Positions 7,326-18,672 of a stretch of 64,000 nucleotides of DNA are shown here, piece after piece. The stretch lies in the NCBI RefSeq assembly GCF_014204935.1, contig NZ_JACHMJ010000001.1, positions 1,550,001 to 1,614,000 of the forward strand. The letters run 5' to 3'. Source of the stretch: Conyzicola lurida (lineage in GTDB: Bacteria > Actinomycetota > Actinomycetes > Actinomycetales > Microbacteriaceae). Numbering within the stretch: position 1 is the first letter of the stretch; each line of letters starts with the position of its first letter. The notes under the pieces were generated by a model. The model searched no databases. It was not told where the DNA came from and worked only from the letters and a program-made list of their open reading frames with translations. The translations under genes and the position numbers were made by a program.

Positions 7326-10300
7326 CGGTAACCTCCATGATTCTCGACCAGACGATGTCGCCGTCGGGGTCGAGACCCTCGTCGACTGCAGTCTGGCGTG
7401 TTGCAATGACCGCTGCGTAGTCGCGAGGCAAAACCTTCACGAACTTTTCGACGGTCTCGTCTAGGTTGTCGAGCATGCGCCTCGCGACGGCAGACCCGGT
7501 TTCGTCGAAGTGACGCTGGAGGAGATCGGTGAGGATCTCCACATCCGCGCTTCCGAGGGGCAGCAGGGTGAGCTCGCCGCTCGCGAGCGAGTCGGGGTTG
7601 ACCCGCTCGTTGCGCAGGTCGTAGATGTAGGCGGTTCCGCCCGACATTCCGGCACCCAGGTTGCGGCCGGTCTCGCCGAGGATCACGGCCAGGCCGCCGG
7701 TCATGTACTCGAGCGCGTGGTCGCCCACGCCCTCCACGACCGCGGTCGCGCCGGAGTTGCGGACGAGGAACCGCTCCCCCACGATGCCGCGCAGGAACAT
7801 CGAGCCCTGCGTCGCCCCGTAGCCGATGACGTTCCCGGCGATGACGTTGTTCTCGGCCGCGAACGCGCTGCGCGCATCGGGGCGCACGATGATCTCGCCG
7901 CCGCACAGGCCCTTGCCCACGTAGTCGTTGCTGTCGCCGACCAGGTTCAACCGGATGCCGTTGGGGAGGAACGCCCCGAGAGACTGCCCCGCCGTTCCGG
8001 TGAGGTTGATCTGGATGGTGCCGGCCGGGAGGCCATTCTCGCCGTGGCGCAGGGTGACCGCGTTGCCGAGCATGGTGCCGACGGCGCGCTCGGTGTTCTT
8101 GATGGCGAGGTCGATGGAGACGGGCGTGCCGTGCTCCAGCGCGTTCTCGCTCTGGCGGATGAGCTCAACGTCGAAGTGCTTGTCGAGTTCGTGGTCCTGC
8201 TGGCGCGAGTTGCTCAGTGGCGCGTCGTCGGGGAAGTCCGGTCCGACGAGCACGGGCGTCAGGTCGAGTCCGTCGGCCTTCCAGTGCTCGATGGCCCCGT
8301 TGACGTCGAGCACCTCGTGGTGGCCCACTGCCTCCTCGATCGAGCGGAATCCGAGCGCGGACAGGTACTCGCGTACCTCCTGCGCCAGGAACTCGAAGAA
8401 GTTGACGACGAACTCGGGCTTGCCGGAGAAGCGGGCCCGCAGTTCGGGGTTCTGCGTGGCGATACCCACGGGGCAGGTGTCGAGGTGGCAGACGCGCATC
8501 ATGACGCAGCCCTCGACCACGAGGGGCGCGGTCGCGAAACCGAACTCCTCCGCGCCGAGCAGCGCGCCGACGATGACGTCGCGACCGGTCTTCATCTGGC
8601 CGTCGACCTGCACCACCACGCGGTCGCGCATGCCGTTGAGCATCAGCGTCTGCTGGGTCTCGGCGAGGCCGAGCTCCCACGGGGTACCCGCGTGCTTGAG
8701 CGAGTTGAGCGGGCTGGCGCCGGTTCCGCCGTCGTGGCCCGAGACGAGCACCACGTCGGCGAGGGCCTTGGTGACACCCGCGGCGACCGCGCCGATACCG
8801 GACTGGCTGACCAGCTTCACGTGCACGCGGGCCAGGGGGTTGGCGCGCTTGACGTCGAAGATGAGCTGCTTGAGGTCTTCGATCGAGTAGATGTCGTGGT
8901 GCGGGGGCGGCGAGATGAGGCCGACGCCGGCGGTCGCGTGACGGGTGCGCGCGATCCACGGGTAGACCTTGGTCGGGGGCAGCTGGCCGCCCTCGCCCGG
9001 CTTCGCACCCTGTGCCATCTTCAGCTGGATGTCGGTGGCATGGGTCAGGTACATGCTCGTGACGCCGAAGCGGCCGGACGCCACCTGCTTGATGGCGCTG
9101 CGGCGGGTGGGGTCGAGCAGGCGGTCGGTGTCCTCGCCGCCCTCGCCCGTGTTGCTCTTCGCACCGATGGAGTTCATCGCGATCGCGAGCGTCTCGTGGG
9201 CCTCCGCGCTGATCGAGCCGTAGCTCATGGCGCCGGTGGAGAACCGCTTGACGATCGACGCGACCGATTCGACCTCGTCGATCGGCACGACGGGGCGCAG
9301 GCCGTGTTTGAACGAGAACAGACCGCGGATGGTCATCAGCTTCTCGGCCTGGTCGTCCACGAGCTTGGTGTACTCGCGGAAGATGTCGTAGCGGCGTGCG
9401 CGCGTCGCGTGCTGCAGACGGAACACGGTGTCGGGGTTGAAGAGGTGCGGGGAACCGTCGCGGCGCCACTGGTACTCGCCGCCGGTCGCCAGTCGCTCGT
9501 GCACGGTGATCGCCGAGTCGTCGGGGTAGGCCGCGGTGTGACGCGAGGCGCTCTCCGCGGCGATGACCTCCATGCCGACGCCGCCGAGCAGGCTCGACGT
9601 CCCGGTGAAATACTGGTCGACGAAGGCCTGGTCGAGACCGACGGCCTCGAACGCCTGCGCTCCCGCGTAGGAGCTGACGACGGAGATGCCCATCTTGCTC
9701 ATGATCTTGAGCACGCCCTTGCCGAGCGCCTTGATGAGGTTCTTGACGGCCTTCTCGGGCGTGATACCGGTGAGCATGCCGCTGCGTACGAGTTCTTCGG
9801 CGCTCTCCATGGCGAGGTACGGGTTGATCGCCGAGGCGCCGTATCCGACGAGCAGCGCGATGTGGTGAACCTCGCGCACGTCGCCCGCCTCGACGATGAT
9901 GCCGACCTTCATCCGGTTCTCTTTGCGGATGAGGTGGTGGTGGATGGCGGCCAGCATGAGCAGCGACGGAACCGGCGCGTACTCCTTGGTCGAGTCGCGG
10001 TCGGAGAGCACGAGGAAGTGCGCCCCGGCCTCGATCGCCTCGTCGACCTCGACGCACATGGCCGCGAGGCGCTTCTCGAGCGCCTTCGGTCCCTTGTCGA
10101 CTCGGTAGAGGCCCTTGATCGTCGTCGTGAGACGGCTGCCCGGGCGCGGGTCGATGTGCTGGATCTTGGCCAGTTCGTCGTTGTCGATCACCGGGAAGTC
10201 GAGGATGACCTGGTGCGCGTGCTCGGGTGTCGCCGCGAGCAGGTTGCGCTCCGGGCCGAGGCCGAGCTTCATCGAGGTGACGACCTCTTCGCGGATGGAG

Positions 10301-11895
10301 TCCAGCGGCGGGTTCGTGACCTGCGCGAACTGCTGCGTGAAGTAGTCGAAGAGCAGCCGGGGGCGCTCGGAGAGCACCGCGATGGGCGTGTCCGATCCCA
10401 TGGCGCCGAGCGGCTCCGCGCCGTTCTTCGCCATCGGCATGATCATGATGCGCAGTTCTTCTTCGGTGTAGCCGAAGGTGCGCTGGCGGCGGGTGACCGA
10501 GGCGCGGGTGTGCACGATGTGCTCGCGGTCGGGCAGGTCCTTGAGGTGGATGCGACCCTTGTCGAGCCACTCCGAGTAGGGCGCGGCCGCGGCGAGCTCG
10601 CCCTTGATGTCGTCGTCCTCGATGATGGCGCCGAGTTCGGTGTCGACGAGGAACATCTTGCCGGGGCGCAGGCGTCCCTTACGGACCACCTTCGCGGGGT
10701 CGATGTCGAGCACGCCGATCTCGCTCGCGAGCACGACGAGGCCGTCGTCGGTGACGAGGAAGCGTCCGGGGCGCAGGCCGTTGCGGTCGAGCGTGGCGCC
10801 GACGAGCGAGCCGTCGGTGAAGACGAGCGCGGCGGGGCCGTCCCACGGCTCCATGAGCATGGCGTGGTACTCGTAGAAGGCCTTGCGGGCTGCCTCGACG
10901 TCGGTCTGGTTCTCCCAGGCCTCCGGCACCATCATCATGATCGAGTGCGGCAGCGACCGGCCGGTCAGGCTGAGCAGCTCCACGACCTCGTCGAACGAGG
11001 CGGAGTCGCTGGCACCGGGCGTGTTGATCGGCAGGATGCTCGGGATGTCGCCGAGGAGCTCGGACTCGAGCTGCGACTGGCGCGCGCGCATCCAGTTGCG
11101 GTTGCCCTGCACCGTGTTGATCTCGCCGTTGTGCGCGATCATGCGGAACGGCTGGGCGAGCGGCCACGACGGGAACGTGTTGGTGGAGTAGCGCGAGTGC
11201 ACCAGCGCGAGCTTCGACGCGAAGCGCTCGTCCGACAGGTCGGGGTAGAACGGCTCGAGCTGGAGCGTGGTGACCATTCCCTTGTAGACCAGCGTGCGGC
11301 TGGACAGGGACGGGAAGTAGGCGCCGAAGCCGTGCTCGGCGCGCTTGCGCAGGCGGTACACCTGGCGGTCGAGCTCGATGCCGGCGATGGGCTGGCCCGC
11401 GTCATCCTGTCTCGTCGACGTCAGGAAGAGCTGTTCGAAGACGGGCATCGCCGCACGCGCCAGGTCGCCGACCTGGTCGGGGCGCACGGGGACCTCGCGC
11501 CAGCCGAGGACGGTGAGGCCCTCTTCCTTCGCGATCGTGTCGATGCCGGCCTTCAGCGTCGCGCGGTCGTCGTCCTCGGTGGGGAGGAACGCCATACCGA
11601 CGGCGTAGCTGCCGACGGGCGGCAGGTCGAAGCCCGCGACGGCGCGCAGGAACTCGTCGGGGATCTGGGTGATGATTCCCGCTCCGTCGCCGGTGCCGGC
11701 GTCGGAGCCGATGGCGCCGCGGTGTTCGAGGTGGCGCAGTGCGTTGAGCGCGGCATCGATGATGTCGTGCCCGGCCGTGCCCCGGAGGGTGGCGACCATC
11801 GCCAGTCCGCAGGCGTCTTTCTCACGACGGGGGTCGTAGAGGCCTGTCGCCTGCGGAGTTGTGCTGAATCGGTCTAAAGCTGGCGTGAGAGCCAT
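7318..11895 (-). CDS. gltB: Glutamate synthase large subunit
   Basis: This 1525-residue alpha subunit makes two glutamates from glutamine and 2-oxoglutarate. The N-terminal glutamine amidotransferase domain is made as a pro-form: Cys29 in [10 protein letters not shown] becomes the nucleophile after removal of a 28-residue propeptide. The synthase domain follows, with FMN-binding and the [3Fe-4S] cysteines in [15 protein letters not shown]. The C-terminal GXGXG beta-helix domain is recognisable around [17 protein letters not shown]. Length and order match bacterial GltB. gltB leads a two-gene operon with gltD. The 75 bases upstream separate it from lgt, so it may have its own promoter there; none was identified with confidence. 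Confidence 0.97.
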   Translation of the reverse strand: MALTPALDRFSTTPQATGLYDPRREKDACGLAMVATLRGTAGHDIIDAALNALRHLEHRGAIGSDAGTGDGAGIITQIPDEFLRAVAGFDLPPVGSYAVGMAFLPTEDDDRATLKAGIDTIAKEEGLTVLGWREVPVRPDQVGDLARAAMPVFEQLFLTSTRQDDAGQPIAGIELDRQVYRLRKRAEHGFGAYFPSLSSRTLVYKGMVTTLQLEPFYPDLSDERFASKLALVHSRYSTNTFPSWPLAQPFRMIAHNGEINTVQGNRNWMRARQSQLESELLGDIPSILPINTPGASDSASFDEVVELLSLTGRSLPHSIMMMVPEAWENQTDVEAARKAFYEYHAMLMEPWDGPAALVFTDGSLVGATLDRNGLRPGRFLVTDDGLVVLASEIGVLDIDPAKVVRKGRLRPGKMFLVDTELGAIIEDDDIKGELAAAAPYSEWLDKGRIHLKDLPDREHIVHTRASVTRRQRTFGYTEEELRIMIMPMAKNGAEPLGAMGSDTPIAVLSERPRLLFDYFTQQFAQVTNPPLDSIREEVVTSMKLGLGPERNLLAATPEHAHQVILDFPVIDNDELAKIQHIDPRPGSRLTTTIKGLYRVDKGPKALEKRLAAMCVEVDEAIEAGAHFLVLSDRDSTKEYAPVPSLLMLAAIHHHLIRKENRMKVGIIVEAGDVREVHHIALLVGYGASAINPYLAMESAEELVRSGMLTGITPEKAVKNLIKALGKGVLKIMSKMGISVVSSYAGAQAFEAVGLDQAFVDQYFTGTSSLLGGVGMEVIAAESASRHTAAYPDDSAITVHERLATGGEYQWRRDGSPHLFNPDTVFRLQHATRARRYDIFREYTKLVDDQAEKLMTIRGLFSFKHGLRPVVPIDEVESVASIVKRFSTGAMSYGSISAEAHETLAIAMNSIGAKSNTGEGGEDTDRLLDPTRRSAIKQVASGRFGVTSMYLTHATDIQLKMAQGAKPGEGGQLPPTKVYPWIARTRHATAGVGLISPPPHHDIYSIEDLKQLIFDVKRANPLARVHVKLVSQSGIGAVAAGVTKALADVVLVSGHDGGTGASPLNSLKHAGTPWELGLAETQQTLMLNGMRDRVVVQVDGQMKTGRDVIVGALLGAEEFGFATAPLVVEGCVMMRVCHLDTCPVGIATQNPELRARFSGKPEFVVNFFEFLAQEVREYLSALGFRSIEEAVGHHEVLDVNGAIEHWKADGLDLTPVLVGPDFPDDAPLSNSRQQDHELDKHFDVELIRQSENALEHGTPVSIDLAIKNTERAVGTMLGNAVTLRHGENGLPAGTIQINLTGTAGQSLGAFLPNGIRLNLVGDSNDYVGKGLCGGEIIVRPDARSAFAAENNVIAGNVIGYGATQGSMFLRGIVGERFLVRNSGATAVVEGVGDHALEYMTGGLAVILGETGRNLGAGMSGGTAYIYDLRNERVNPDSLASGELTLLPLGSADVEILTDLLQRHFDETGSAVARRMLDNLDETVEKFVKVLPRDYAAVIATRQTAVDEGLDPDGDIVWSRIMEVTGG

Positions 11896-11970
11896 GAGTG
11901 TCCGTCCTCACGATGTATTGGTGCGTGTGGGACGCCGGTGGCCCATCGGGTTACAGAGGTGGCCCTATCG

Positions 11971-12990
11971 TCAGGACTTGGCGCCTTCTCCGCTTGTGGC
12001 GGGCCCGCTTGTGGCGAGCTCTTCGGAGGAGGACGGGGCGTCATTGCCCGGTTCGTCGGTATCCGAATAGGTGTCGTCAGATTCTACCCCAGCACCCGGC
12101 GCGACCCACTGTCGACCCGGCACGTAGGGGCTCGGCTCGAGTCCCTTGTGGCGGCGGTTCTGCACGGCAATGATGACGATTCCGAGAATCACGGCCAGAA
12201 TTGCGGCCCAAACGTTACTTCGCAGACCGAGGAAGATCTCGCTCGGGTCGATGCGGATCGACTCGAAGACCGTGCGGCCGAGGCCGTACCAGATGAGGTA
12301 CAGGCCGAGGACCTTGCCCCACTGCAGGGTGAGCTTGCGCTCGATGACGAGGATGAGCGCGAAGCCGACGATGTTCCAGATGATCTCGTAGAGGAAGGTC
12401 GGGTGGAACAGCGTGCCCTCCGGGAGTCCCGGCGGGTAGGCGGCGTTGGTGGTCTCGATCTCGAGGCCCCACGGCAGGTTCGTCGGCAGGCCGAAGAGCT
12501 CGTGGTTGAACCAGTTGCCGAAACGGCCGAAAGCCTGGGCGAGCAGCAGCGCGGGCGCGACGGCGTCGGCGAAGGTCCAGAAGCGGATGCCCGAGATGCG
12601 GCAGCCGATGTAGGCACCGATAGCTCCGCCGATCAGAGACCCGAAGATGGCGATTCCGCCCTCCCAGACCGCGAAGACGTGCCACCATTCCTGGCCGTTG
12701 AAGTAGTCGTCCGGGTGGGTCAGCACGTGGAAGACGCGCGCTCCGATGATTCCCAGCGGCACCGCCCAGATGATGATGTCGAGCACGACGCCCGGCTCGG
12801 CGCCGCGGCGCGTCAGCCGGTAGTTGGTGAGGACCGCGGCGGCGACGATGCCCAGCAGGATGCAGATCGCATACGCGTGGATGTTGACGTCGAAGCTGAA
12901 CCAGGTGAGCCCGATGTCCCTGAGCCACTGGCCGAGGTTGAACACCTGCCACTCATACGAAGGGCTGGGAATGCTGAGGGGTGCGAACAC
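11971..12990 (-). CDS. lgt: Prolipoprotein diacylglyceryl transferase
   Basis: This 339-residue integral membrane enzyme transfers diacylglycerol from phosphatidylglycerol to the lipobox cysteine of prelipoproteins. Several hydrophobic segments are evident, starting with IHAYAICILLGIVAAAVLT. The Lgt signature GRFGNWFNHELFGLPTNLPWG follows, and the late conserved GLGRTVFESIR is present. The acidic, low-complexity C-terminal tail of about 50 residues (GVESDDTYSDTDEPGNDAPS and beyond) is typical of actinobacterial Lgt and is not needed for catalysis. It starts with GTG. It follows trpA by 50 bases on the same strand, an arrangement common in actinobacteria. Confidence 0.96.
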   Translation of the reverse strand: MFAPLSIPSPSYEWQVFNLGQWLRDIGLTWFSFDVNIHAYAICILLGIVAAAVLTNYRLTRRGAEPGVVLDIIIWAVPLGIIGARVFHVLTHPDDYFNGQEWWHVFAVWEGGIAIFGSLIGGAIGAYIGCRISGIRFWTFADAVAPALLLAQAFGRFGNWFNHELFGLPTNLPWGLEIETTNAAYPPGLPEGTLFHPTFLYEIIWNIVGFALILVIERKLTLQWGKVLGLYLIWYGLGRTVFESIRIDPSEIFLGLRSNVWAAILAVILGIVIIAVQNRRHKGLEPSPYVPGRQWVAPGAGVESDDTYSDTDEPGNDAPSSSEELATSGPATSGEGAKS

Positions 12991-13040
12991 GGGGCAAGTG
13001 ACCTTTCGAGGGGCTGAAGACTAGGTAATCCTAGTGCCAG

Positions 13041-13823
13041 CTAGTTTTCTGTTCCTGCGGCGAGGGAGGCAGCGAGGCGGCCGACCGCGTCGACTCCCCC
13101 GTCTGTCAGCGCCTTGACGAGTGCGGAACCGACGATGGCGCCGTCGGCGTAGCCGATGACCTCGCGCACCTGTTCGCCGGTGGAGATGCCGATTCCGACG
13201 CAGGTGCTCGTGGCGCCGGCGTCGCGCAGGCGGCCGACGAGACCGCGGGCGGCGGAGTCGACGTCCTGGCGGGCACCGGTGATGCCCATGGTGGAGACGG
13301 CGTAGACGAATCCGCGGCTCTTCTCGACGGCCTGCTGGAGGCGGGCCGCCGAGGACGACGGTGCGGCCAGGAATACCCGGTCGAGACCCGTGCGGTCGGA
13401 TGCCGCGAGCCAGTCGCCCGCTTCATCCGGCACCAGGTCGGGCGTGATCAGGCCCGCGCCGCCGGCGGCCAGCAGTTCGTCGGCGAAGCGCTCGACACCG
13501 AACTGCACGATGGGGTTCCAGTACGTCATGACCAGGACGGGTGCGTCGACGCGCGCGGTGATGGCCGCGACCGCCTCGATGCCGTGCTTGAGCCGGAAGC
13601 CGCCCCGCAACGCGACCTCGGTGGCGTGCTGGATGACGGGGCCGTCCATGACCGGGTCGGAGTACGGGAGGCCGAGCTCGAGAACGTCGACGCCGTTCTC
13701 GATCAGCGCGACGGCCGCCTCGATGCTGGTGTCGAGGTCGGGGAACCCGGCGGGCAGGTAGCCGACGAGGGCTCCCGACCCGGCGTCTTTGCGGACGCGG
13801 ATGGCATTCTCGACGGCGCTCAT
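13041..13823 (-). CDS. trpA: Tryptophan synthase alpha chain
   Basis: This 260-residue TIM-barrel subunit cleaves indole-3-glycerol phosphate and channels indole to TrpB. The active-site region [16 protein letters not shown] holds the catalytic glutamate and aspartate. The phosphate-binding segments near the end ([21 protein letters not shown]) are intact. The ATG overlaps the trpB stop in an ATGA arrangement, so the two subunits are translationally coupled. It is the last trp gene here. A small 6-base-pair hairpin (13020-13035) lies just after the stop, before lgt. Confidence 0.97.
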   Translation of the reverse strand: MSAVENAIRVRKDAGSGALVGYLPAGFPDLDTSIEAAVALIENGVDVLELGLPYSDPVMDGPVIQHATEVALRGGFRLKHGIEAVAAITARVDAPVLVMTYWNPIVQFGVERFADELLAAGGAGLITPDLVPDEAGDWLAASDRTGLDRVFLAAPSSSAARLQQAVEKSRGFVYAVSTMGITGARQDVDSAARGLVGRLRDAGATSTCVGIGISTGEQVREVIGYADGAIVGSALVKALTDGGVDAVGRLAASLAAGTEN

Positions 13824-15073
13824 CGCTCGGTTCCTTCGTCTACGGGGGCGAGGTCTTCGGCGGCCAGAGCTTCGGCATCGAGGATGTCGAAGTACTTGCC
13901 GGCGGTTTCCATGTCTTTGTCGCCGCGGCCGCTCAGGTTGACGAGGATGACGGCGTCGGGGCCGAGTTCCTTTCCGAGCGTGATCGTGCCGGCGAGGGCG
14001 TGCGCCGACTCGATGGCCGGGATGATGCCCTCGGTGAGGCTGAGCAGACGCAGGGCCTGCATCGCCTCGTCGTCGGTGACCGGCAGGTAGGTGGCGCGGC
14101 CGATGTCGTGCAGCCAGGAGTGCTCGGGGCCGACGCCCGGGTAGTCGAGGCCGGCGGAGATCGAGTGGGACTCGACCGTCTGCCCGTCGTCGTCCTGCAG
14201 CATATAGCTGCGCGCACCGTGCAGGATGCCGGGGCGGCCGCGGGTCAGGGTCGCGGCGTGGCGCTCGGTGAGGTGGCCCTCGCCGGCTGCCTCGTACCCG
14301 TACAGCGCGACATCCGGGTCGTCGAGGAAGGCGTGGAAGATGCCCATCGCGTTGCTGCCGCCGCCGATGCAGGCGGTGACGGCGGTGGGAAGGGCTCCGG
14401 TGAGGTCGATGACCTGCTGGCGCGCCTCCTCGCCGATGATCTTCTGGAAGTCGCGGACCATTGCCGGGAACGGGTGCGGGCCGGCGACGGTTCCGAAGAT
14501 GTAGTTGGTGGTGTCGACGCTGGCGACCCACTCGCGGTACGCCTCGTTGATCGCGTCTTTGAGGGTGCGCGAGCCGGTGGTCACCGAGACGACCTCGGCG
14601 CCGAGAAGCCGCATACGGGCGACGTTGAGGGCCTGGCGCTCGGTGTCGACCTCGCCCATGTAGATGACGCACTCGAGGCCGAAGAGGGCCGCGGCGGTGG
14701 CGGTGGCCACGCCGTGCTGGCCGGCCCCGGTCTCGGCGATGACGCGGGTCTTGCCGATGCGCTTGGTGAGCAGCGCCTGGCCGAGCACGTTGTTGATCTT
14801 GTGCGACCCGGTGTGGTTGAGGTCTTCGCGCTTGAGGATGATGCGCGCGCCGCCGGCGTGCTCGGCGAACCGCGGCACCTCGGTGATGATCGACGGCCGG
14901 CCGGTGTACGTCTTGTGCAGGGCGGTGAGCTCGGCGGCGAACGTGGGGTCGGTCTTCGTGGCGTCGTAGGCGGCGCTCAGGTCGTCGAGGGCTGCCACGA
15001 GGGACTCGGGGACGAAGCGTCCGCCGAAGTCGCCGAAGTAGGGGCCGATTTCGTCGCGCAGGTGTGTGGTCAT
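13820..15073 (-). CDS. trpB: Tryptophan synthase beta chain
   Basis: This 417-residue PLP enzyme condenses indole with serine. The PLP lysine is in [17 protein letters not shown], and the phosphate-binding loop is [15 protein letters not shown]. The N-terminal [16 protein letters not shown] is the usual TrpB opening. It belongs to the TrpB1 class that partners TrpA. Its start overlaps the trpC stop by one base, and its stop overlaps the trpA start by four bases. Length is typical. Confidence 0.97.
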   Translation of the reverse strand: MTTHLRDEIGPYFGDFGGRFVPESLVAALDDLSAAYDATKTDPTFAAELTALHKTYTGRPSIITEVPRFAEHAGGARIILKREDLNHTGSHKINNVLGQALLTKRIGKTRVIAETGAGQHGVATATAAALFGLECVIYMGEVDTERQALNVARMRLLGAEVVSVTTGSRTLKDAINEAYREWVASVDTTNYIFGTVAGPHPFPAMVRDFQKIIGEEARQQVIDLTGALPTAVTACIGGGSNAMGIFHAFLDDPDVALYGYEAAGEGHLTERHAATLTRGRPGILHGARSYMLQDDDGQTVESHSISAGLDYPGVGPEHSWLHDIGRATYLPVTDDEAMQALRLLSLTEGIIPAIESAHALAGTITLGKELGPDAVILVNLSGRGDKDMETAGKYFDILDAEALAAEDLAPVDEGTER

Positions 15074-15843
15074 CAGGAACCGAGGAATTCTGTGAGGGTG
15101 GCGACGGGGTCGCCGGTGACGAGTGCTTCGCCGATGAGGACGACGTCGGCGCCGGCCGCGCGGTAGTGCGCGACGTCGGCGGGCGTCTTGACCGCCGATT
15201 CGGCGACACGGATGACGCCGCTCGGGATGCGGTCGGCCAGGGTACCGAAGAGGTTCTGGTCGAGCTCGAAGGTGGACAGGTTACGGGCGTTCACGCCGAT
15301 CAACCGGGCGCCGAGGTCGATCGCGCGCTCGAGTTCGTCGGCGCTGTGCGTCTCGACGAGCGCGGTCATACCGAGCTCGGTGATGAGGCCGTACAGCTCG
15401 GTCAGCAGCGGTTGTTCGAGGGCGGCGACGATGAGCAGCACGAGGTCGGCGCCGGCGGCGCGGGCCTCGAGGACCTGGTACGCCTCGGCGACGAAGTCCT
15501 TGCGCAGCACGGGGAGCTTGACCGCGGCACGCACGGCCTCGAGGTCGGCGAGCGAGCCGCCGAACTTACGGCCCTCGGTGAGCACGCTGATGGTGCTCGC
15601 TCCGCCCGTCTCGTAGGCGACGGCGAGTGCTGCGGGATCGGGGATCTCGGCGAGGGCTCCGCGCGAGGGGCTGGAACGCTTGACCTCGGCGATGATCTTC
15701 ACCCGGTCGGCGGGCGCGAGGTGCGCGAGCACGTCGAGCGCCGCCGGGCGTGCGAGGGCGGCCGACTCGACGTCGGCCAGACTGCGGGCAGCACGACGCA
15801 CCGAAGCGTCTTCGAGGGCTCCGGCTACGAGGGAATCGAGCAC
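15073..15843 (-). CDS. trpC: Indole-3-glycerol phosphate synthase
   Basis: This 256-residue single-domain TIM barrel closes the indole ring from CdRP. The signature [13 protein letters not shown] holds the catalytic lysine, and further ligands appear in [21 protein letters not shown] and [14 protein letters not shown]. It starts at GTG, one base after the TAG stop of the preceding small membrane protein gene. No TrpF domain is fused. In actinobacteria the HisA homologue PriA usually supplies both HisA and TrpF activities, and it is not in this window. Confidence 0.96.
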   Translation of the reverse strand: MLDSLVAGALEDASVRRAARSLADVESAALARPAALDVLAHLAPADRVKIIAEVKRSSPSRGALAEIPDPAALAVAYETGGASTISVLTEGRKFGGSLADLEAVRAAVKLPVLRKDFVAEAYQVLEARAAGADLVLLIVAALEQPLLTELYGLITELGMTALVETHSADELERAIDLGARLIGVNARNLSTFELDQNLFGTLADRIPSGVIRVAESAVKTPADVAHYRAAGADVVLIGEALVTGDPVATLTEFLGS

Positions 15844-15844
15844 C

Positions 15845-16075
15845 CTAGTTGTGGGCCTTCGAGTTGGCCTTCGCGCCGCCGACGCCGTAGCCGAGAACCG
15901 CGAGTACCTTGCCGGTGATGAGACCGAGGACGAGCAGCACGGCGGAGGCGATGACCAGCCAGGGCAGTTCGAACCAGAAGGCGACGGTACCGATCGTGAA
16001 GGCGACCAGCATGATGATCACGGCTGTCCAGGCGGCAGGTGAGTTGCCATGTCCGGCTTCAGACTCGATGGTCAT
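15845..16075 (-). CDS. HGxxPAAW-family small membrane protein
   Basis: This 76-residue protein has the family hallmark HGNSPAAW at residues 9-16, followed by two hydrophobic segments (TAVIIMLVAFTIGTVAFWF and PWLVIASAVLLVLGLITG) and a short polar tail. The family is restricted to actinobacteria, and members typically lie upstream of trpC as here. The molecular role is unknown; linkage suggests some involvement with tryptophan synthesis or transport, but that is inference. It ends one base before the trpC start and is preceded by an 85-base gap. Confidence 0.85.
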   Translation of the reverse strand: MTIESEAGHGNSPAAWTAVIIMLVAFTIGTVAFWFELPWLVIASAVLLVLGLITGKVLAVLGYGVGGAKANSKAHN

Positions 16076-16160
16076 GATGCTCCGTTCGTTTGGGGTTTGT
16101 TCGACAAGAAACTCTATCGCGACGAGGCAGTGGTCACCGACCTCCCGCCTCGCGCGCCGC

Positions 16161-16775
16161 TCAGTCGTTGGTGGTGGGGTCGTCGCCGCTGCTCAGCGCA
16201 TCCCAGTCGTCGACCGAGGTGCGCTCGCGCTTCACCGGCGCGAGCCGGGTGGCGTTGTACTTGCGCGAGGAGCCCGGCCAGCGGCGGCCGGTCACGACGA
16301 TCGCGAGTCCGGCGACGACGAGGAGCACGCCCACGACGAGCGCGACGGGGGGCCAGATGCTGGGGTCAATGGTCTGCACGAGGTCGGCGATCGACCGCGC
16401 GCCGGCGACCCCGGTGGCGTCGGAGACGGCGGACGCGGAGGCCACGACCGGGTCCTGCAGGGCGACGACGGCGGAGAAGACCACCGCGACGCCGATGAGG
16501 GCCTCGAGCAGGCCGAAGACGATGCGGAATACCGGCCCGGCGATGCTGAGCGCACCCACGAGCACGAGGCTGGCGAGGGCGAGCGCCGAGAGCGCGGGAG
16601 CCGCGACCTCGCCGGCGATCTCGAGGGGCGTGTCGTCGGTGAGGGTGACGCCGAACCAGACTTGGGTCCACGCCACGAGCGTCAGCAGCGAGAGCACGGC
16701 CGTGGCGAGCATGATCGTGTTCTTGATCCGGCGGCCCGTGCTGCGCGCCCTGTCGGCCGCGTCCTGCCCGCTCAC
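16161..16775 (-). CDS. Trp-operon-associated conserved membrane protein (TIGR02234/Trp_oprn_chp type)
   Basis: This 204-residue protein has four predicted membrane segments: IMLATAVLSLLTLVAW, ALSALALASLVLVGALSIA, IVFGLLEALIGVAVVFSAVV and VALVVGVLLVVAGLAIVVTG. A cytoplasmic basic/acidic tail follows. The VAWTQVWF stretch after the first segment is typical of the family. Its function is not known, although the family is nearly always next to trpE in actinobacteria. The GTG start shares one base with the trpE TAG stop (TAGTG), so it is translated with trpE. Confidence 0.85.
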   Translation of the reverse strand: MSGQDAADRARSTGRRIKNTIMLATAVLSLLTLVAWTQVWFGVTLTDDTPLEIAGEVAAPALSALALASLVLVGALSIAGPVFRIVFGLLEALIGVAVVFSAVVALQDPVVASASAVSDATGVAGARSIADLVQTIDPSIWPPVALVVGVLLVVAGLAIVVTGRRWPGSSRKYNATRLAPVKRERTSVDDWDALSSGDDPTTND

Positions 16776-18298
16776 TACCGGACCCGCCGCATCGCGTTGG
16801 CGACGGCGACGGCCCGCAGCGGTGCCGCTGCCTTGTTCTGCGATTCGAGGTGTTCGGCGGCCGGGTCTGAGTCGGCCACGAGTCCCGCTCCGGCCTGCAC
16901 GCGCGCCATGCCGCCGACGATCGTCGTGGTGCGGATGGCGATGGCGAGGTCGAGGTCGCCGGCGAAGTCGAAGTAGCCGACCACTCCCCCGTAGACGCCG
17001 CGCTGGGCGGGCTCGAGCTCGTCGATGATCTCGAGGGCGCGGGGTTTCGGCGCGCCCGAGAGGGTGCCGGCCGGGAAGGTCGCGGTGAAGACCTCGATCG
17101 GCGTCGCATCGGGGCGGATGTCGCCCTCCACACTCGACACGAGGTGCATGATGTGGCTGAACCGCTCCACCTGCATGAACTCGGTCACCTCGACCGTGCC
17201 CGGCGTGCAGACCTTGAGCAGGTCGTTGCGGGCGAGGTCGACGAGCATGAGGTGCTCGGAGCGCTCCTTCTCGTCGGCGAGCAGCTCGACGGCGAGTTCG
17301 GCGTCGCGCTCGACGTTGTCGGAGCGCGGGCGCGATCCGGCGATCGGGTGCATGTGCACGCGGCCGTCCTGCACCTTGACGAGCGCCTCCGGGCTGGAAC
17401 CGACTATGTGGTACGGCTCGCCGTCGGTGTCGACCAGCGTGAGCAGGTACATGTACGGCGACGGGTTGAGGGTGCGCAGCACGCGGTAGACGTCGATCGC
17501 GTCGGCGGTGATCTCGTGGTCGAAGCGCTGCGAGATGACGACCTGGAACACGTCGCCGTCGCGGATGTACTTCTTCGAGGTCTCGATCGACGCCGCGAAT
17601 TCCTCGGGCGTGGAGCGCGGGATGGGCGAGGACTGGATCGACAGGTCGACCTCGGCCAGCCAGGCCTCGCTCGGGGTGGCCAGCGTCGTCTGCATCGCGT
17701 CGAGCCGCGACTGGGCGTCGGCCCACGCGGCATCCGGGGTCTCCACTCCGTCGGCGAGGGCCGTCGCGATCAGCAGCACGGTGCCGTCGCGGTGGTCGAT
17801 GACGACGAGCTCGGAGACGAAGCTCATCGCCTGGCCGGGAACGTTGAAGTCGGCGGGCGGCACGTTCTGCAGCTTCTCGATCTGGCGGATCGCCTCCCAG
17901 CCGATGAAGCCGACGAGGCCGCCCGTGAGGGGCGGGTGTCCGTCGACGTGGGGCGTGCTCCAGCGGGCGTGCAGGTGTGCCAAGGCGTCGAGCGGTGTGC
18001 CGGGGTGGTCGGCCCCGAGGGCGCGCTCCTCGTTCATTCCGTAGTCGAGCCATGCCGCGGCATCCCCCACCTGGGTCAGCACGCCGAAGCTGCCGGCGCC
18101 GACGAAGGAGAACCTGGACCAGATGCCGCCCTGTTCCGCGGACTCGAGCAGGAAGGTGCCCGGTTTGCCGTCGGCGAGTTTGCGGTAGATGCCGACGGGC
18201 GTCTCGCCGTCGGCGAAGAGCTCGCGGATGACGGGGACGACCCGGTGGCCGGCGGCGAGGCGGGCGTCGTAGTCGGCGCGTTCGGTGGTGTTCGTCAT
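16775..18298 (-). CDS. trpE: Anthranilate synthase component I
   Basis: This 507-residue chorismate-utilising enzyme makes anthranilate with the TrpG glutaminase, which is not encoded here. The N-terminal domain has the tryptophan-sensing region near [18 protein letters not shown]. The catalytic chorismate-binding domain includes the [43 protein letters not shown] and [16 protein letters not shown] motifs. This start, rather than a longer frame, is chosen because it overlaps the hisI stop in an ATGA arrangement and matches the family N-terminus. Linkage to hisI is a usual actinobacterial arrangement. No attenuator leader is possible at this junction because the genes overlap. Confidence 0.97.
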   Translation of the reverse strand: MTNTTERADYDARLAAGHRVVPVIRELFADGETPVGIYRKLADGKPGTFLLESAEQGGIWSRFSFVGAGSFGVLTQVGDAAAWLDYGMNEERALGADHPGTPLDALAHLHARWSTPHVDGHPPLTGGLVGFIGWEAIRQIEKLQNVPPADFNVPGQAMSFVSELVVIDHRDGTVLLIATALADGVETPDAAWADAQSRLDAMQTTLATPSEAWLAEVDLSIQSSPIPRSTPEEFAASIETSKKYIRDGDVFQVVISQRFDHEITADAIDVYRVLRTLNPSPYMYLLTLVDTDGEPYHIVGSSPEALVKVQDGRVHMHPIAGSRPRSDNVERDAELAVELLADEKERSEHLMLVDLARNDLLKVCTPGTVEVTEFMQVERFSHIMHLVSSVEGDIRPDATPIEVFTATFPAGTLSGAPKPRALEIIDELEPAQRGVYGGVVGYFDFAGDLDLAIAIRTTTIVGGMARVQAGAGLVADSDPAAEHLESQNKAAAPLRAVAVANAMRRVR

Positions 18299-18672
18299 TC
18301 GGCGTGCCCGATTCGCGGGGTGAGCGGGTCCACGTCGAAGCAGGCGTGGGCGCCGGTGTGGCAGGCGGGACCGATCTGGTCGACCGTCACGAGCAGGGTG
18401 TCGGCGTCGCAGTCGAGGGCGGCGCCCCGCACGTACTGCACGTTGCCGCTCGTGTCGCCCTTGCGCCAGTATTCCCCACGGCTGCGCGACCAGTAGGTCA
18501 CGCGTCCCTCGGTCAGGGTGCGACGCAGCGCCTCGGCGTCCATGTAGCCGAGCATCAGCACGTCTTTGCTGTCCCACTGCTGCACGATCGCCGGGAGCAG
18601 GCCGCCGTCCTTGAAGACGGCGCGGTCGACGACGGCACCCACGGTCTCGGCCGTCAGTTCGATGCTGCTCAT
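18295..18672 (-). CDS. hisI: Phosphoribosyl-AMP cyclohydrolase
   Basis: This 125-residue single-domain enzyme opens the purine ring of PR-AMP in histidine synthesis. Visible motifs are [18 protein letters not shown], the Mg-binding [13 protein letters not shown] and the zinc/cysteine segment [13 protein letters not shown]. The HisE activity is on a separate gene, hisE, four genes upstream, rather than fused. It overlaps hisF and trpE by four bases on each side, so histidine and tryptophan genes form one transcription unit. Confidence 0.96.
   Translation of the reverse strand: MSSIELTAETVGAVVDRAVFKDGGLLPAIVQQWDSKDVLMLGYMDAEALRRTLTEGRVTYWSRSRGEYWRKGDTSGNVQYVRGAALDCDADTLLVTVDQIGPACHTGAHACFDVDPLTPRIGHAE

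Noticed and set aside
7510-11877. 1455-codon plus-strand open frame opposite gltB
   Set aside because: It is the antisense shadow of gltB. Its composition (strings of Asp, Gly, Val, Arg, Glu) and lack of any domain show it is not a gene.
16076-18298. trp attenuator or leader peptide
   Set aside because: trpE overlaps hisI by four bases, leaving no room for a leader, and no Trp-rich short frame precedes hisE.
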